This document shows, piece by piece, positions 45,329 through 54,794 of a DNA stretch of 64,000 bases. The translations under genes were made by a program, and so were the position numbers. Source of the stretch: Nitrospina sp052156635 (GTDB lineage: Bacteria; Nitrospinota; Nitrospinia; Nitrospinales; Nitrospinaceae). The notes under the pieces were generated by a model. That model saw only the letters and a list, made by a program, of their open reading frames with translations, did not search any database and was not told the DNA's origin. How positions within the stretch are numbered: the stretch's first letter is position 1; each line of letters begins with the position of its first letter. The stretch spans positions 806,001 to 870,000 of the forward strand of contig NZ_JBQKUO010000001.1 of the NCBI RefSeq assembly GCF_052156635.1. The letters are read 5' to 3'.

Positions 45329-46483
45329 ATGAAAAAAATTTCTATACTGGGATCGACGGGTTCCATCGGCGTCAACACACTGGATGTCATTGAACGCAAC
45401 CCGGACCGGTTCCAGGTCATCGCGCTTGCGGCCTGCAGCAACGTGGATGTGATCGCCGAGCAGGCACGCAAGTTCCGGCCGAAGCTGGTTTCGCTGTTCG
45501 ACACCGGCAAAGTGGAAGCCCTCAGGAAAAAACTCAAGGGACTGAACATCGAAGTGGTTGAAGGACAGGCGGGCTCCATCCAGGCCGCCACCCTGCCTGA
45601 AGTGGACATGGTGGTCTCCGGCATGGTGGGTTGTGCGGGACTCGTGCCCACCTACAGCGCGCTCAAGGCGGGCAAGGCACTGGCTCTCGCCAACAAGGAA
45701 ACGCTGGTGGTGGCGGGCAAGCTGATGATTGAAGCGGCGGAAGAACACGGCTGCCCCATCGTTCCCGTGGACAGCGAACACAGCGCCATCTTCCAGGCGC
45801 TGAACGGCGAACAATCCGATCGCATCAAACGCATCATCCTCACCGCGTCCGGCGGGCCGTTCCGCACCTTCACCTGCGAACAACTCGAGCACGTCACGCG
45901 CGAACAGGCGTTGAAACACCCGAACTGGGACATGGGCGCCAAGATCACCATCGACTCGGCCACCATGATGAACAAGGGGCTCGAATACATCGAGGCCAAG
46001 TGGCTGTTCGGGCTGGAGACGCAGGTGGACATTCTCGTCCACGCGCAGAGCATCATCCATTCACTCATCGAATTCGTGGACACGTCGGTGATGGCGCAAC
46101 TCGGCATGCCGGACATGCGCGTTCCCATCTCGTATGCGCTGTCGTACCCGGACCGCATCGAATGCGACCTCCCGTCGCTGGACCTCGCGCAGTTGGGCAC
46201 GCTGACGTTCGAGCCTCCGGACTTCCAGCGCTTTCCCTGTCTGCAACTGGCGCACGACGCGCTCGACATCGGGCAGACCATGCCCGCCGTGCTGAACGCG
46301 GCCAACGAAATCGCCGTGCAGGCGTTCCTCGACGAACTCATTCCGTTCAAGGACATCCCGGAAATCATCCGGATGGCGCTCAACAACCACAAGCCGACAG
46401 CGGTGAACGACATCGAAGATGTCCTGGAAGCGGACCGCTGGGCGCGCGAAGAAACCCGCAAGCTGGTCACCGTAACCCACTGA
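45329..46483 (+). CDS. dxr: 1-deoxy-D-xylulose 5-phosphate reductoisomerase
   Basis: First committed MEP-pathway step, using NADPH and a divalent metal. The 384-aa product has the nucleotide loop ISILGSTGSIGVNTLDVIE, ALANKETLVVAGKLMIEAA, IVPVDSEHSAIFQAL (metal Asp/Glu region), ILTASGGPFR, HPNWDMGAKITIDSATMMNK and GLEYIEAKWLF. Standard length. It lies 77 bases after cdsA and just before ispF. Confidence 0.98.
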   Translation: MKKISILGSTGSIGVNTLDVIERNPDRFQVIALAACSNVDVIAEQARKFRPKLVSLFDTGKVEALRKKLKGLNIEVVEGQAGSIQAATLPEVDMVVSGMVGCAGLVPTYSALKAGKALALANKETLVVAGKLMIEAAEEHGCPIVPVDSEHSAIFQALNGEQSDRIKRIILTASGGPFRTFTCEQLEHVTREQALKHPNWDMGAKITIDSATMMNKGLEYIEAKWLFGLETQVDILVHAQSIIHSLIEFVDTSVMAQLGMPDMRVPISYALSYPDRIECDLPSLDLAQLGTLTFEPPDFQRFPCLQLAHDALDIGQTMPAVLNAANEIAVQAFLDELIPFKDIPEIIRMALNNHKPTAVNDIEDVLEADRWAREETRKLVTVTH

Positions 46484-46570
46484 ACTTCGTGAACGCCGCA
46501 CCCGCCTCACCGATCCAAACCAACGTAAAACCGATTTCCCCCAACCCACTCGCTACTTGCGGAGGCTTTT

Positions 46571-47047
46571 GTGTTTCGCATCGGTAACGGTTACGACGTG
46601 CATCGCCTGGTGGAAGGCCGCAAGCTGATCCTGGGCGGCGTCGAGATTCCACACACGCTCGGCCTCGACGGCCATTCGGATGCCGACGCGCTTCTGCACG
46701 CGTTGTGCGATGCCCTTCTGGGCGCGTGCGGGCTCGGCGACCTGGGCCATCACTTCCCCGACACCGACGACCAGTACAAGGGTATCTCCAGCCTGGTCCT
46801 GCTGGAAAAGGTGAACGCTTCGCTTCGCGAAAAAGGGTTCATCGTGGTCAACACCGACGCCACCATCGTCGCGCAGAAACCCAAACTCGCACCCCACATC
46901 GACCAGATGCGAAAGAACATCGCGGACACGCTGGGCATCAACCTCTCGCAGGTGAACGTGAAAGCCACCACCACGGAAAAACTCGGCTTCGCCGGCCGCG
47001 AGGAAGGCCTCGCCGCTTACGCCGTCGCACTCATCGAGTCGCGCTGA
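46571..47047 (+). CDS. ispF: 2-C-methyl-D-erythritol 2,4-cyclodiphosphate synthase
   Basis: Cyclises CDP-methylerythritol phosphate in the MEP pathway. The 158-aa trimeric zinc enzyme has FRIGNGYDVHRLVEGRKLIL (metal DxH), LGLDGHSDADALLHALCDAL, DLGHHFPDTD and VNVKATTTEKLGFAGREEG. A GTG start at 46571 has GGAGG 5 bases upstream. It is the last gene of the run. The following 47048-47370 holds only a small GCCC-GAAC-GGGC hairpin with a short T-rich tail near 47105, a possible weak terminator. Confidence 0.97.
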   Translation: MFRIGNGYDVHRLVEGRKLILGGVEIPHTLGLDGHSDADALLHALCDALLGACGLGDLGHHFPDTDDQYKGISSLVLLEKVNASLREKGFIVVNTDATIVAQKPKLAPHIDQMRKNIADTLGINLSQVNVKATTTEKLGFAGREEGLAAYAVALIESR

Positions 47048-47370
47048 CCCTTCCGGCCTGCCTCCCCTTTTAAACATCCTGAATTCAGCTGTTTTCAGAA
47101 TACCGCCCGAACGGGCCTTTCAATTTTCACTCTCCTTTTTCCTTTCCAGTTTTTTAGCATCGCGGATACGCCAAAACACAAAGACAGAAGATTGGAAATT
47201 TGGTATAACGAGTTATTCCTTTTCGGGGAAATTGCCTTTACATTAAAGAGAAGGGTGGATGGCCCACGGGCCCGGCAGTGTGCGGGCGGAAGGTAGAATA
47301 CCGGAGGGGAACCGGGATGGGAACGGACCGTGTCTTCGTTCCGCAAACGTTTTTTCAGGGGAGAGGGAAC

Positions 47371-47739
47371 ATGAACGTGAAACGCATTTCTGTTTTGATC
47401 GCGCTGTCGGGATTGTTGATGATGCTGTCGTCGTGCAGTCTGTACACACCCTTGTCGCAGCCTTCAAGCTCCGCATTGCAGTTGAAGATGGACAAACAGG
47501 ATTACACCCTCCTCGGGGTGGGCATGGGAACCGCGTGTTCCAATTTCTTCTTCGGGTTTCCGTCCGGCGAGCAGACTTACCAGAAGGCGGTGAACCAGGC
47601 CGTGCAGTCTCGCAACGGCGACCTGTTGATCCAGACCTCGGCCGACCTGGAGCAGAACTATTTTCCGCTTCCGTTCTTTTATTTCTGGAGCCAGTCCTGC
47701 GTGACCGTGCAGGGCCTGGTGGTCAAGCTCAACGCGTGA
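47371..47739 (+). CDS. Small lipoprotein, TRL-like
   Basis: A 122-aa exported lipoprotein: signal VLIALSGLLMMLSSCSLYTP with Cys at ~22. The short mature domain contains DYTLLGVGMGTACSNFFFG (Gly-rich), NQAVQSRNGDLLIQTSADLE and a hydrophobic end. The layout (signal, Gly-rich helix start, AVQS-type helix, then FFYFWSQSCVTVQG strand) resembles the TRL-like lipoprotein family. Its function is unknown. GAGAGGGAAC precedes the ATG at 47371. It is 54 bases upstream of the caspase-like lipoprotein, so probably one operon. Confidence 0.7.
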   Translation: MNVKRISVLIALSGLLMMLSSCSLYTPLSQPSSSALQLKMDKQDYTLLGVGMGTACSNFFFGFPSGEQTYQKAVNQAVQSRNGDLLIQTSADLEQNYFPLPFFYFWSQSCVTVQGLVVKLNA

Positions 47740-47793
47740 TTGTCGACTCCGGTTATCACCCGGAAATATGAACCGTTCACAAGGTACAGGATC

Positions 47794-49389
47794 ATGACTG
47801 GCAACGTTTGGAAACGCATGCAATGGACTTTCATTTTGGGCATCGCCGTCGCCCTGCTGGCGGGCGGCTGTGCGGCGTCGTTCAAAGCGACATCCCTGAA
47901 GGAAAACTACTCGCTGCCCCCGGACAAGCTGGCGGAAATCCTGGAACACCACCTGAACGACCGGCAGTACACCTTCACCAAAAAGGCGCTCGAGAGCGGG
48001 GACGTCGTTTATGAAATCGAGACCACCGGCGACCTGGCGGGGAACTCCGTCGGCTGGGTGGGCGTGGCTTCGAACACCGACATCACGCTGACCCTCTCCG
48101 GCAAGAACGGCAACCGCTCCTACGTTTCCATGACCGCCGAGAAGAGCAATCCCATGATCGAGGGCGAGCCGTACCTCGAAGCGAAGGCGTTGCTGGAAGA
48201 CCTGCGGGTGCGCGTGAAAGAGGAGTACGGCAACGGCACCGTGGTGGCGCAGGCACCGGCTTCTTCCAACGGCGGCAAGATGAAGATCAAGATTTCGTTT
48301 CCGCCGTTCGACTTCAAGACCGAGGACGACCACGTTCTGTTGTCGGGAAGCATCGAGGCCAACGCCGAGATCAGGGACATGCAGATTCTGCTGAACGGCG
48401 AGAAACTGCCGCAGACGCGCGACCTGTCCATCGTGCAGGGCACCCGGGGCAGTGCGTTTTCGCGCAACGTGGAGTTGAAGGAAGGCAAGAACATCATCGT
48501 CATCAACGCGGTCGATGAATCCGGCCAGGTGAAACAGCACGTCATGCACGTCACCCGCACCGCGCCGGGCCAGGCGCCGGCGGAGTTGTCGGCGGACTTC
48601 AAAGGCCAGCGCTGGGCGGTGGTGGTCGGCGTGTCGCGCTACGAGCATTCGCAGAAGGGCATCCCCAACCTGCGCTACGCCGACGCCGATGCGCGCATGT
48701 TCTATGAGTTTCTGAAATCACCGCAGGGCGGCGGGTTTGCCGACGACCACATCATCTTCCTCGAAAACGAAAACGCGACGCTCGCGGAGCTGAAGCGGTC
48801 GCTGTTCGATTTCCTCGGCAAGGCCATCCGCGAAGACCTCGTGGTGGTTTACTTCGCCGGGCACGGCGCGCCGGATCCGCTCAACCCGAGCAACCTGTTT
48901 CTTTTGACGCACGACACCGATCCCGAACAGATGCGCTCGACGGCGTTCCCCATGTGGGACCTGCAGACGGCGCTGGAGCGGTTCATCCCCTCCGAGCGCG
49001 TGGTGGTGCTGGTCGACGCCTGTCACAGCGCCGGCGTGGGTGACGAGATTTCCACCCGCAACATCGGCGACGAGAACGTCATCAACCGTTACCTGCTGGA
49101 GCTGAGCAAGGCGGGCAAGGGCCGCGCCATCTTCACCGCGTCGGAGTCCGGCGAGCTGTCGCATGAGTCGCCGGAATGGGGCGGCGGGCACGGCGCCTTC
49201 ACCTGGTTCATGCTGGAAGGGCTGAAGGGTCCGGCCGATTCCGACGGCGACGGCATCGTGTCGCTGGGTGAGATGATCGACTACACCTCCGAGCAGGTGC
49301 GCCGCGCCACCAAGAGCGGCCAGCACCCGGACACCTCCGGCCGCTTCGACCGCAACCTGCCCATGGCCGTCCTCAACACCAATTCCTGA
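47794..49389 (+). CDS. Caspase-like (peptidase C14) lipoprotein
   Basis: A 531-aa envelope protein. The lipoprotein signal is FILGIAVALLAGGCAAS. Residues ~30-140 form a small domain; residues ~150-250 are beta-rich (LSGSIEANAEIRDMQILLNG), probably an Ig-like stalk. From ~265 comes a caspase/metacaspase fold: RWAVVVGVSRYEHSQKGIPN, LRYADADARMFYEFL, the catalytic His in LVVVYFAGHGAPDP and Cys in VVVLVDACHSAG, then HGAFTWFMLEGLKG. An acidic DSDGDGIVSLGEM loop could bind calcium. Surface-exposed cysteine protease or effector is the inference. Confidence 0.85.
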   Translation: MTGNVWKRMQWTFILGIAVALLAGGCAASFKATSLKENYSLPPDKLAEILEHHLNDRQYTFTKKALESGDVVYEIETTGDLAGNSVGWVGVASNTDITLTLSGKNGNRSYVSMTAEKSNPMIEGEPYLEAKALLEDLRVRVKEEYGNGTVVAQAPASSNGGKMKIKISFPPFDFKTEDDHVLLSGSIEANAEIRDMQILLNGEKLPQTRDLSIVQGTRGSAFSRNVELKEGKNIIVINAVDESGQVKQHVMHVTRTAPGQAPAELSADFKGQRWAVVVGVSRYEHSQKGIPNLRYADADARMFYEFLKSPQGGGFADDHIIFLENENATLAELKRSLFDFLGKAIREDLVVVYFAGHGAPDPLNPSNLFLLTHDTDPEQMRSTAFPMWDLQTALERFIPSERVVVLVDACHSAGVGDEISTRNIGDENVINRYLLELSKAGKGRAIFTASESGELSHESPEWGGGHGAFTWFMLEGLKGPADSDGDGIVSLGEMIDYTSEQVRRATKSGQHPDTSGRFDRNLPMAVLNTNS

Positions 49390-49588
49390 CACTCCGGGCA
49401 GTTTACGGGCGGGGTGTTCGGCGAACGGGCCCCACTACGTGGGGGAGGAAACGGGCTGAACGCTTGGTAAGCAGTAAGCATGCCCATTCCTTCCACGGCA
49501 CAGCAATCTTCCATTGCTAAAAATTGTTTGTTACACAATATATTGTAGTTAAAATTTTACCCCCCCCTATATTTAGAAAAAACTCTAA

Positions 49589-49688
49589 ATACCAATAAAA
49601 TACCAAAATTTTAAATTTGGTATTTTCGGAAATCAGGTTAACATACCAATAAAATACCAATTATTTAAAGTTGGTATTTTATTGGTAT
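49589..49688 (+). promoter_or_regulatory. Operator array of ATACCAA half-sites upstream of fic
   Basis: Within the AT-rich 49390-49714 gap, ATACCAATAAAATACCAA occurs twice (49589-49606 and 49643-49660). Its exact inverse is at 49671-49688, giving a perfect 18-bp-arm palindrome with a 10-base centre; a shorter inverse (TTGGTATTTT) is at 49617-49626. Seven ATACCAA/TTGGTAT half-sites appear, paired 11 bases apart. This looks like a cooperative repressor-binding region controlling the Fic gene that begins 26 bases later. Confidence 0.8.
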
Positions 49689-49714
49689 TTCCTTTGCTAT
49701 GAGTTTTGTTATTT

Positions 49715-51073
49715 ATGAAGATTCCTGAAAGACCCCCAGACCCTAATGAAATCATTTTCAACCTCCACAAAGAGGATCCTCAGCGGGTTATTGAAATTTT
49801 TTCCAAAATTAAACCGTTAGATGACCGTGGTCGATATCTTCATTGGGAAAAAATGAAATATTTGGAGCCTCCACAGGATTTTACGGCAGAGGAGTGGTGG
49901 GCTGGAACCAAAATGGCCCGCCGTGGGATCTATCGCGAGCTTTCATTGAGAGATAAAAGACAAAACTCTTTCAAGTACTCCATCCCAGATTGCGTCTTAA
50001 AGGATTTACTCTGGTTGGAAAAGAATACAGCAGGAAGTATTCAAATGGACAGGTCCATTACTAGCCCTGAATCCCGAGATACCTACTTGGTTAGTTCACT
50101 TTTCGACGAAGCCATAAGCTCTAGTCAATTGGAAGGGGCAGCGACCACATATAAAGATGCCAAGGAAATGTTGCGGGAAGGAAGGAAGCCTATTGATATT
50201 GGCCAGCAGATGATTTTTAACAACCATCAGGCTATGTTGTTCATCAACGAAAACTTGCATGAAAAATTAACGCCGGAGATGATCAGAGAATTGCATCGGA
50301 TTCTTGTGGAAGATACTTTAAAAAATCTAGATGATGCGGGTAACTTGAGAACGAAAAAGGATAATGTTCTGGTTGTGGATTCTCGGGACAACACGGTCTT
50401 GCATGTTCCACCAAATGCAGATGAACTTCCAGAGCGGCTTGAGCGCTTATGCCAGTTTGCTAATGAAAGCAGTGATCATTCCTTTTTACCAGCACCTTTA
50501 AAAGCCATCACGCTCCATTTTATGCTGGCCTACGATCATCCTTTTGTTGATGGCAACGGCCGCACAGCACGGGCTTTGTTTTACTGGTATATGGCTAAAA
50601 CCAAGTATTGGATGATCCAGTATATTTCCATTTCCCAGATCCTCAAAAAAGAGTTCGGCCAATATAAAAAATCTTATTTATATGTAGAAACAGATGAAAA
50701 CGATCTCACCTATTTTTTTATTCATCAATTAAGCTCAATAAGAAAAGCGGCAAACCGACTTAACGAATACCTCCGAAAAAAGTCCGTAGAAATTGAATCG
50801 GTAAAAAAACTTTTAGAGAAAACAAATTGGCTAAAACAGAAACTCAATTATCGTCAACTGGCCCTTTTGAGGCACGCCTTGGATCATCCTCATTTCGTCT
50901 ATACAATTGAAAGTCACAAAAACTCTCATGGCGTTTTTTATGACACGGCCAGAAAGGACCTCCTAGCAATGTCAGATAAATACGGATTACTGGAGAAAGA
51001 AAAGTCGGGAAGAGCCTTTATTTTTATTGCACCCCCGGATATCAAAAAACGACTCTCTAAAAAGTTTAAATAA
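49715..51073 (+). CDS. Fic-domain protein (AMPylase-type), class II
   Basis: A 452-aa protein. An N-terminal region of ~100 residues is followed by FDEAISSSQLEGAA (inhibitory S-x3-E-G motif preceding the fold, hence class II self-inhibited). The Fic core then has HPFVDGNGRTARALF near residue 275, complete for AMP transfer. The C-terminus is a winged-helix-like domain (LNYRQLALLRHALDHPHF, then FYDTARKDLLAM). The gene is visibly AT-richer than its neighbours and has an operator array upstream, signs of horizontal acquisition and possible autoregulation. ATG at 49715; TTG at 49706 possible. Confidence 0.9.
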   Translation: MKIPERPPDPNEIIFNLHKEDPQRVIEIFSKIKPLDDRGRYLHWEKMKYLEPPQDFTAEEWWAGTKMARRGIYRELSLRDKRQNSFKYSIPDCVLKDLLWLEKNTAGSIQMDRSITSPESRDTYLVSSLFDEAISSSQLEGAATTYKDAKEMLREGRKPIDIGQQMIFNNHQAMLFINENLHEKLTPEMIRELHRILVEDTLKNLDDAGNLRTKKDNVLVVDSRDNTVLHVPPNADELPERLERLCQFANESSDHSFLPAPLKAITLHFMLAYDHPFVDGNGRTARALFYWYMAKTKYWMIQYISISQILKKEFGQYKKSYLYVETDENDLTYFFIHQLSSIRKAANRLNEYLRKKSVEIESVKKLLEKTNWLKQKLNYRQLALLRHALDHPHFVYTIESHKNSHGVFYDTARKDLLAMSDKYGLLEKEKSGRAFIFIAPPDIKKRLSKKFK

Positions 51074-51092
51074 TTCAGTTGAGCCAGTCTAA

Positions 51093-51554
51093 ATGCCAAC
51101 ACGCAAAACGAAACCCATCAGGCTGTACACCATCGGCTTCACCAAGAAAAGCGCGGAGGATTTTTTTGCGCGGCTGAAGAAGGCGGGCGTGAAGAAGATC
51201 ATCGACGTGCGGCTGAACAACGAATCGCAGATCGCCGGCTTCGCCAAGAAACAGGACCTGCCGTTCTTTCTAAGGAAGATCGGCGGCATCGACTACGAGC
51301 ACCGCCCCGACCTCGCGCCGACGCAGGCGCTCATCGACGAGTACAGGAAAGAAAAGAAGGGCGTCGAGAATTTCAAAAAGAAATATTTGAAGCTGGTGAA
51401 ACAGCGGAAGGTGGAAAGGGCGCTCGATCCGAAAGAGCTCGACGGCGCGTGCTTTCTGTGCTCCGAGGACAAAGCCCCCGACTGCCACCGCTCCTTCCTC
51501 ACCCAGTACCTCATCCAAACCTGCCCCACCCCCATCGAAGTCGAGGATTTGTGA
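51093..51554 (+). CDS. DUF488-family protein
   Basis: A 153-aa cytoplasmic protein of the DUF488 family: RLYTIGFTKKSAEDFFARLK, VKKIIDVRLNNESQIAGFAK and the C-terminal cysteine block CFLCSEDKAPDCHRSFL. Its biochemical role is unestablished. It follows fic by 19 bases, but its composition is GC-rich like the core genome, so it may be older than the fic insertion. Confidence 0.85.
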   Translation: MPTRKTKPIRLYTIGFTKKSAEDFFARLKKAGVKKIIDVRLNNESQIAGFAKKQDLPFFLRKIGGIDYEHRPDLAPTQALIDEYRKEKKGVENFKKKYLKLVKQRKVERALDPKELDGACFLCSEDKAPDCHRSFLTQYLIQTCPTPIEVEDL

Positions 51555-51722
51555 ATTAACCTTTCAAAAGCAACCACTTTTCCCCCTTCCCAAAGCCTTT
51601 GTTTTGTGGTAGATTGACCAGTTCCGAATGAGGTCCAGTTAGCCACACGCGTCCCGTGCTGTCCTGCCGGGACTGCCGCCGTTTGAACCCCCATCTATCA
51701 CACATTTTTGGGAATTTTTTCA

Positions 51723-52967
51723 GTGCGCCGCGAGGATCGGATTGTCATCACAGGAATCGGCCTGACCGCCCCCAACGGCAACTCCCTGCCGGAGTTCCGC
51801 CAGAACCTCTTGGAGGGCCGCTCCGGCGTGCAGAAGTTCCAGACCCGCTTCATGGGCGAGGTGCTGGCCGGCGTCTGCAACTTCGACGAACTCCGCTACC
51901 AGAAGAAAAAAGAAGTCCGCCGCGGCACCCGCGCCGGGTCCATCGCCGTCTATTGCGCCAACGAGGCGGTCATCGACTCCGGCATCGACTTCGCCGCGCT
52001 CGACAAAAGCCGCATCGGCGTCTATACCGGCACCACGGAGCACGGCAACGTGGAGACGGAAAACGAGGTGCACAACATCAGCCAGTACGACTACGACACC
52101 AAGTACTGGTCGCACCACCACAACCCGCGCACCGTCGCCAATAACCCGGCTGGCGAGGTGACGCTGAACATGGGCATCACCGGCCCGCACTACGCCATCG
52201 GCGCCGCCTGCGCCGCAGGCAACCTGGGCATCATCCAGGGCGTGCAGATGCTGAGGCTGGGCGAGGTGGACCTGGCCCTTGCCGGGGGCGTCTCCGAGAG
52301 CATCCACACCTTCGGCATCTTCGCCAGTTTCAAGGCGGAGGGGGCGCTCGCCCACCACGCCGACCCCACGAAAGCCAGCCGCCCGTTCGACAAGAGCCGC
52401 AACGGCATCGTCTGCTCCGAGGGCGGGTGCCTGTACACGCTGGAACGGCTTAGCGACGCCGAACAACGCGGCGCGAAAATCTACGGCGAGATCGTCGGCT
52501 ACCACAGCAATTCGGACGCCTACGACTACATCCTGCCGGAGCCGGGCCGCCAGGCGGAGTGCATGAACGCGGCGCTCAAAAAGGCCGGGCTGGAGCCGGG
52601 GGATGTCGACATCCTCAACACCCACGCCACGGCGACCCAGCTGGGCGACATCCAGGAGGCCAAGGCCCTGCGCACGGTGTTTCCTGCTGGATCGAAAGTA
52701 CGCATCAATAATACAAAGAGTTATATCGGCCACACCATGGGCGCGGCGGGGGCCCTGGAGCTCACCGGCAACCTGCCCGCGTTCGACGACGGCGTGGTCC
52801 ACCCCACTATCAACGTCGACGAGGTGGACCCGGAGTGCGACGTGGCTCCTTTGAAGCTCGTCGCCAACCAGCCGGAGAAGCTGGAACAGGTGGAAATCAT
52901 TGTCAATAACAGCTTCGGCATGTTCGGCATCAACTCCGTTTTGATTGTCCGAAAATACCAAAAATAG
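51723..52967 (+). CDS. Beta-ketoacyl-ACP synthase (FabF-like) of a dedicated cluster
   Basis: A 414-aa condensing enzyme. It begins RIVITGIGLTAPNGNSLPEF and has a Cys-His-His triad: GAACAAGNLGIIQG (Cys ~163), LNTHATATQLGD (His ~300) and SYIGHTMGAAGALEL (His ~335), with NNSFGMFG at the end. It elongates acyl-ACP chains. The start is the GTG at 51723; a TTG at 51708 is possible. It opens a run of seven same-strand genes (KS, ACP, two CrtI-like flavoproteins, KR, DH, ER). It is not in the usual fab operon context, so a specialised lipid is likely. Confidence 0.9.
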   Translation: MRREDRIVITGIGLTAPNGNSLPEFRQNLLEGRSGVQKFQTRFMGEVLAGVCNFDELRYQKKKEVRRGTRAGSIAVYCANEAVIDSGIDFAALDKSRIGVYTGTTEHGNVETENEVHNISQYDYDTKYWSHHHNPRTVANNPAGEVTLNMGITGPHYAIGAACAAGNLGIIQGVQMLRLGEVDLALAGGVSESIHTFGIFASFKAEGALAHHADPTKASRPFDKSRNGIVCSEGGCLYTLERLSDAEQRGAKIYGEIVGYHSNSDAYDYILPEPGRQAECMNAALKKAGLEPGDVDILNTHATATQLGDIQEAKALRTVFPAGSKVRINNTKSYIGHTMGAAGALELTGNLPAFDDGVVHPTINVDEVDPECDVAPLKLVANQPEKLEQVEIIVNNSFGMFGINSVLIVRKYQK

Positions 52968-53023
52968 GATTGAAATTTGGGGGCTCATCGCCTACCATCG
53001 AAACTCTGGAGGAGAGAGGTTAG

Positions 53024-53287
53024 ATGACGAAAGAGGAAGTACGCACCGCCATCCTGAATATCATTGCTGAAATCGCCCCGGACGAGGACCTGAGCACCGT
53101 CCAGGACGAGGAGAAGCTCCGCGACCAGTTCGATCTTGATTCGATGGACTTTCTGGACATCGTCATGGAACTGCGCAAGCGCTTCAACCTCGAAGTGCCG
53201 GAAGCCGATTACCCCCAGCTGGTCACGATGAAAAGCTGTGTCGAATACCTGTTCCCGCGTCTCAAGGACCGGCACCTGGTAACCTGA
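53024..53287 (+). CDS. Acyl carrier protein
   Basis: An 87-aa carrier protein: helix 1 VRTAILNIIAEIAPDEDLST, then the phosphopantetheine site FDLDSMDFLDIVMELRKRF (Ser ~40; DSM rather than the common DSL) and helix 4 SCVEYLFPRL. GGAGAGAGG precedes the ATG. Situated between the ketosynthase and the first CrtI-like enzyme, it is presumably the dedicated carrier on which this cluster's chain is built and modified. Confidence 0.93.
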   Translation: MTKEEVRTAILNIIAEIAPDEDLSTVQDEEKLRDQFDLDSMDFLDIVMELRKRFNLEVPEADYPQLVTMKSCVEYLFPRLKDRHLVT

Positions 53288-53384
53288 CACCGCGCTGTCC
53301 ATCCGTACCAAATCCGATCATCCCGCAACCCCTCCGGGGCCGGGATTTTCTTGTTTTTTAAGCCTGAATCCTTAACAATACGGC

Positions 53385-54794
53385 ATGGTGTACGATGCGC
53401 TCATAATCGGCTCCGGTCTCTCCGGCCTGGCCGCGGGCATCCGCTTGGCGATGTTCAACAAGAAGGTGCTGATCGTCGAGAAGCACGTGGAGGTGGGGGG
53501 ACTCAACTCCTTTTACGTGCGCAAGCAGAGGATGTTCGACGTCGGCCTGCACGCCATGACCAACTACGTGCCGAAGGGCGCCCGCAACGCGCCCTTGAGC
53601 AAACTGCTCAAGCAGCTGCGCTTCCGCCACGAGGATTTCCGCCTCTGCCCGCAGCACCAGTCCGAGATCCGCTTTCCCGGGCACGCGCTCCGCTTCACCA
53701 ACGACTTTTCCGTGCTGGAGGCCGAAGTCGCGCGCGCCTTCCCGGCGCAGATCGACGGCTTCCGCCGCCTCGTCGCCCAAATCCGCGATTACGACGAACT
53801 CAACCTCAACAACAGCCGCTTCACCCCGGCCCGCGCCGTGGTGCAGGAATGCATCACCGATCCCGTCCTCATCGACATGCTGTTCTGCCCGCTCATGTAC
53901 TACGGCAGCGCCAGCGAGGGCGACATGGATTTCTACCAATTCGTCATCATGTTCAAATCCGTCTTCATGGAAGGTTTCGCCAAGCCCCAGGGTGGCATGC
54001 CCTACATCCTGAACCTGCTGGTGGACAAATACAAAACCCTGGGCGGCGAACTGCGCATGGGCGCCGGCGTGAAGGCCATCCACGCGCCGGACGGGGCTTT
54101 GCAGTCGGTCGAGCTCGAAAACGGCGAGACGGTGCTGGCCGACAAGGTGATCTCGTCGGCGGGTTACATCGAGACGCTCCGCCTGTGCCGTCCCTGCCCG
54201 GTGGAAGAGGCGAAATGCGAAGAGGGCCGCATGTCGTTCATGGAGTGCCTGTTCGTGCTCGACCGCCAGCCGAAAGAGCTGGGTTACGACAAGAGCATCG
54301 TGTTCTTCTCCACCCGGCCGCGCTTCGACTACCGCGTGCCTGCCGAGGCGGTCGACGTGACCAGCGGCGTGCTGTGTGCCCCCAACAATTTCGAGTACCC
54401 CGAGCCCGGCGAGGGCATGCTGAGGCTCACCAACCAGGCCAATTACGGCATGTGGAACGACATGGTCCGCGCCGATTACCGCGCCGCCAAGAAAGAATGG
54501 CGCGAGCGCGCAATCGAGGAAATCCTTCAATTTTTCCCCGATTTCCGGCATAATGTTGTGTTCACGGACGCGTTTACACCCAAGACCATCTTCAAATACA
54601 CCGGACACCTCAACGGCGCGGTGTACGGTGCCCCCCACAAGATCAAGGACGGGCGCACGCCCATCCGCAACGTCTTTATTTGCGGGACAGATCAGGGTTT
54701 TTTGGGTATCATTGGGGCGACCTTGAGCGGCATTTCCATGGCCAATCTGCACGTATTGCAGGCCGAAAACAAACCGGAATACGGGAGAATTTGA
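53385..54794 (+). CDS. CrtI-like FAD-dependent desaturase/isomerase 1
   Basis: A 469-aa flavoprotein related to phytoene desaturases. The Rossmann FAD loop is DALIIGSGLSGLAAGIRLAM, with VEKHVEVGGLNSFY. The middle substrate domain includes DMDFYQFVIMFKSVFMEGFA and KPQGGMPYILNLLVDKY, and the C-terminal FAD block is NVFICGTDQGFLGIIGATLSG. No carotenoid genes are nearby. The fatty-acid-type neighbours suggest the substrate is an acyl-ACP chain, desaturated or isomerised. It overlaps the second CrtI-like gene by one base (TGATG). Confidence 0.85.
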   Translation: MVYDALIIGSGLSGLAAGIRLAMFNKKVLIVEKHVEVGGLNSFYVRKQRMFDVGLHAMTNYVPKGARNAPLSKLLKQLRFRHEDFRLCPQHQSEIRFPGHALRFTNDFSVLEAEVARAFPAQIDGFRRLVAQIRDYDELNLNNSRFTPARAVVQECITDPVLIDMLFCPLMYYGSASEGDMDFYQFVIMFKSVFMEGFAKPQGGMPYILNLLVDKYKTLGGELRMGAGVKAIHAPDGALQSVELENGETVLADKVISSAGYIETLRLCRPCPVEEAKCEEGRMSFMECLFVLDRQPKELGYDKSIVFFSTRPRFDYRVPAEAVDVTSGVLCAPNNFEYPEPGEGMLRLTNQANYGMWNDMVRADYRAAKKEWRERAIEEILQFFPDFRHNVVFTDAFTPKTIFKYTGHLNGAVYGAPHKIKDGRTPIRNVFICGTDQGFLGIIGATLSGISMANLHVLQAENKPEYGRI

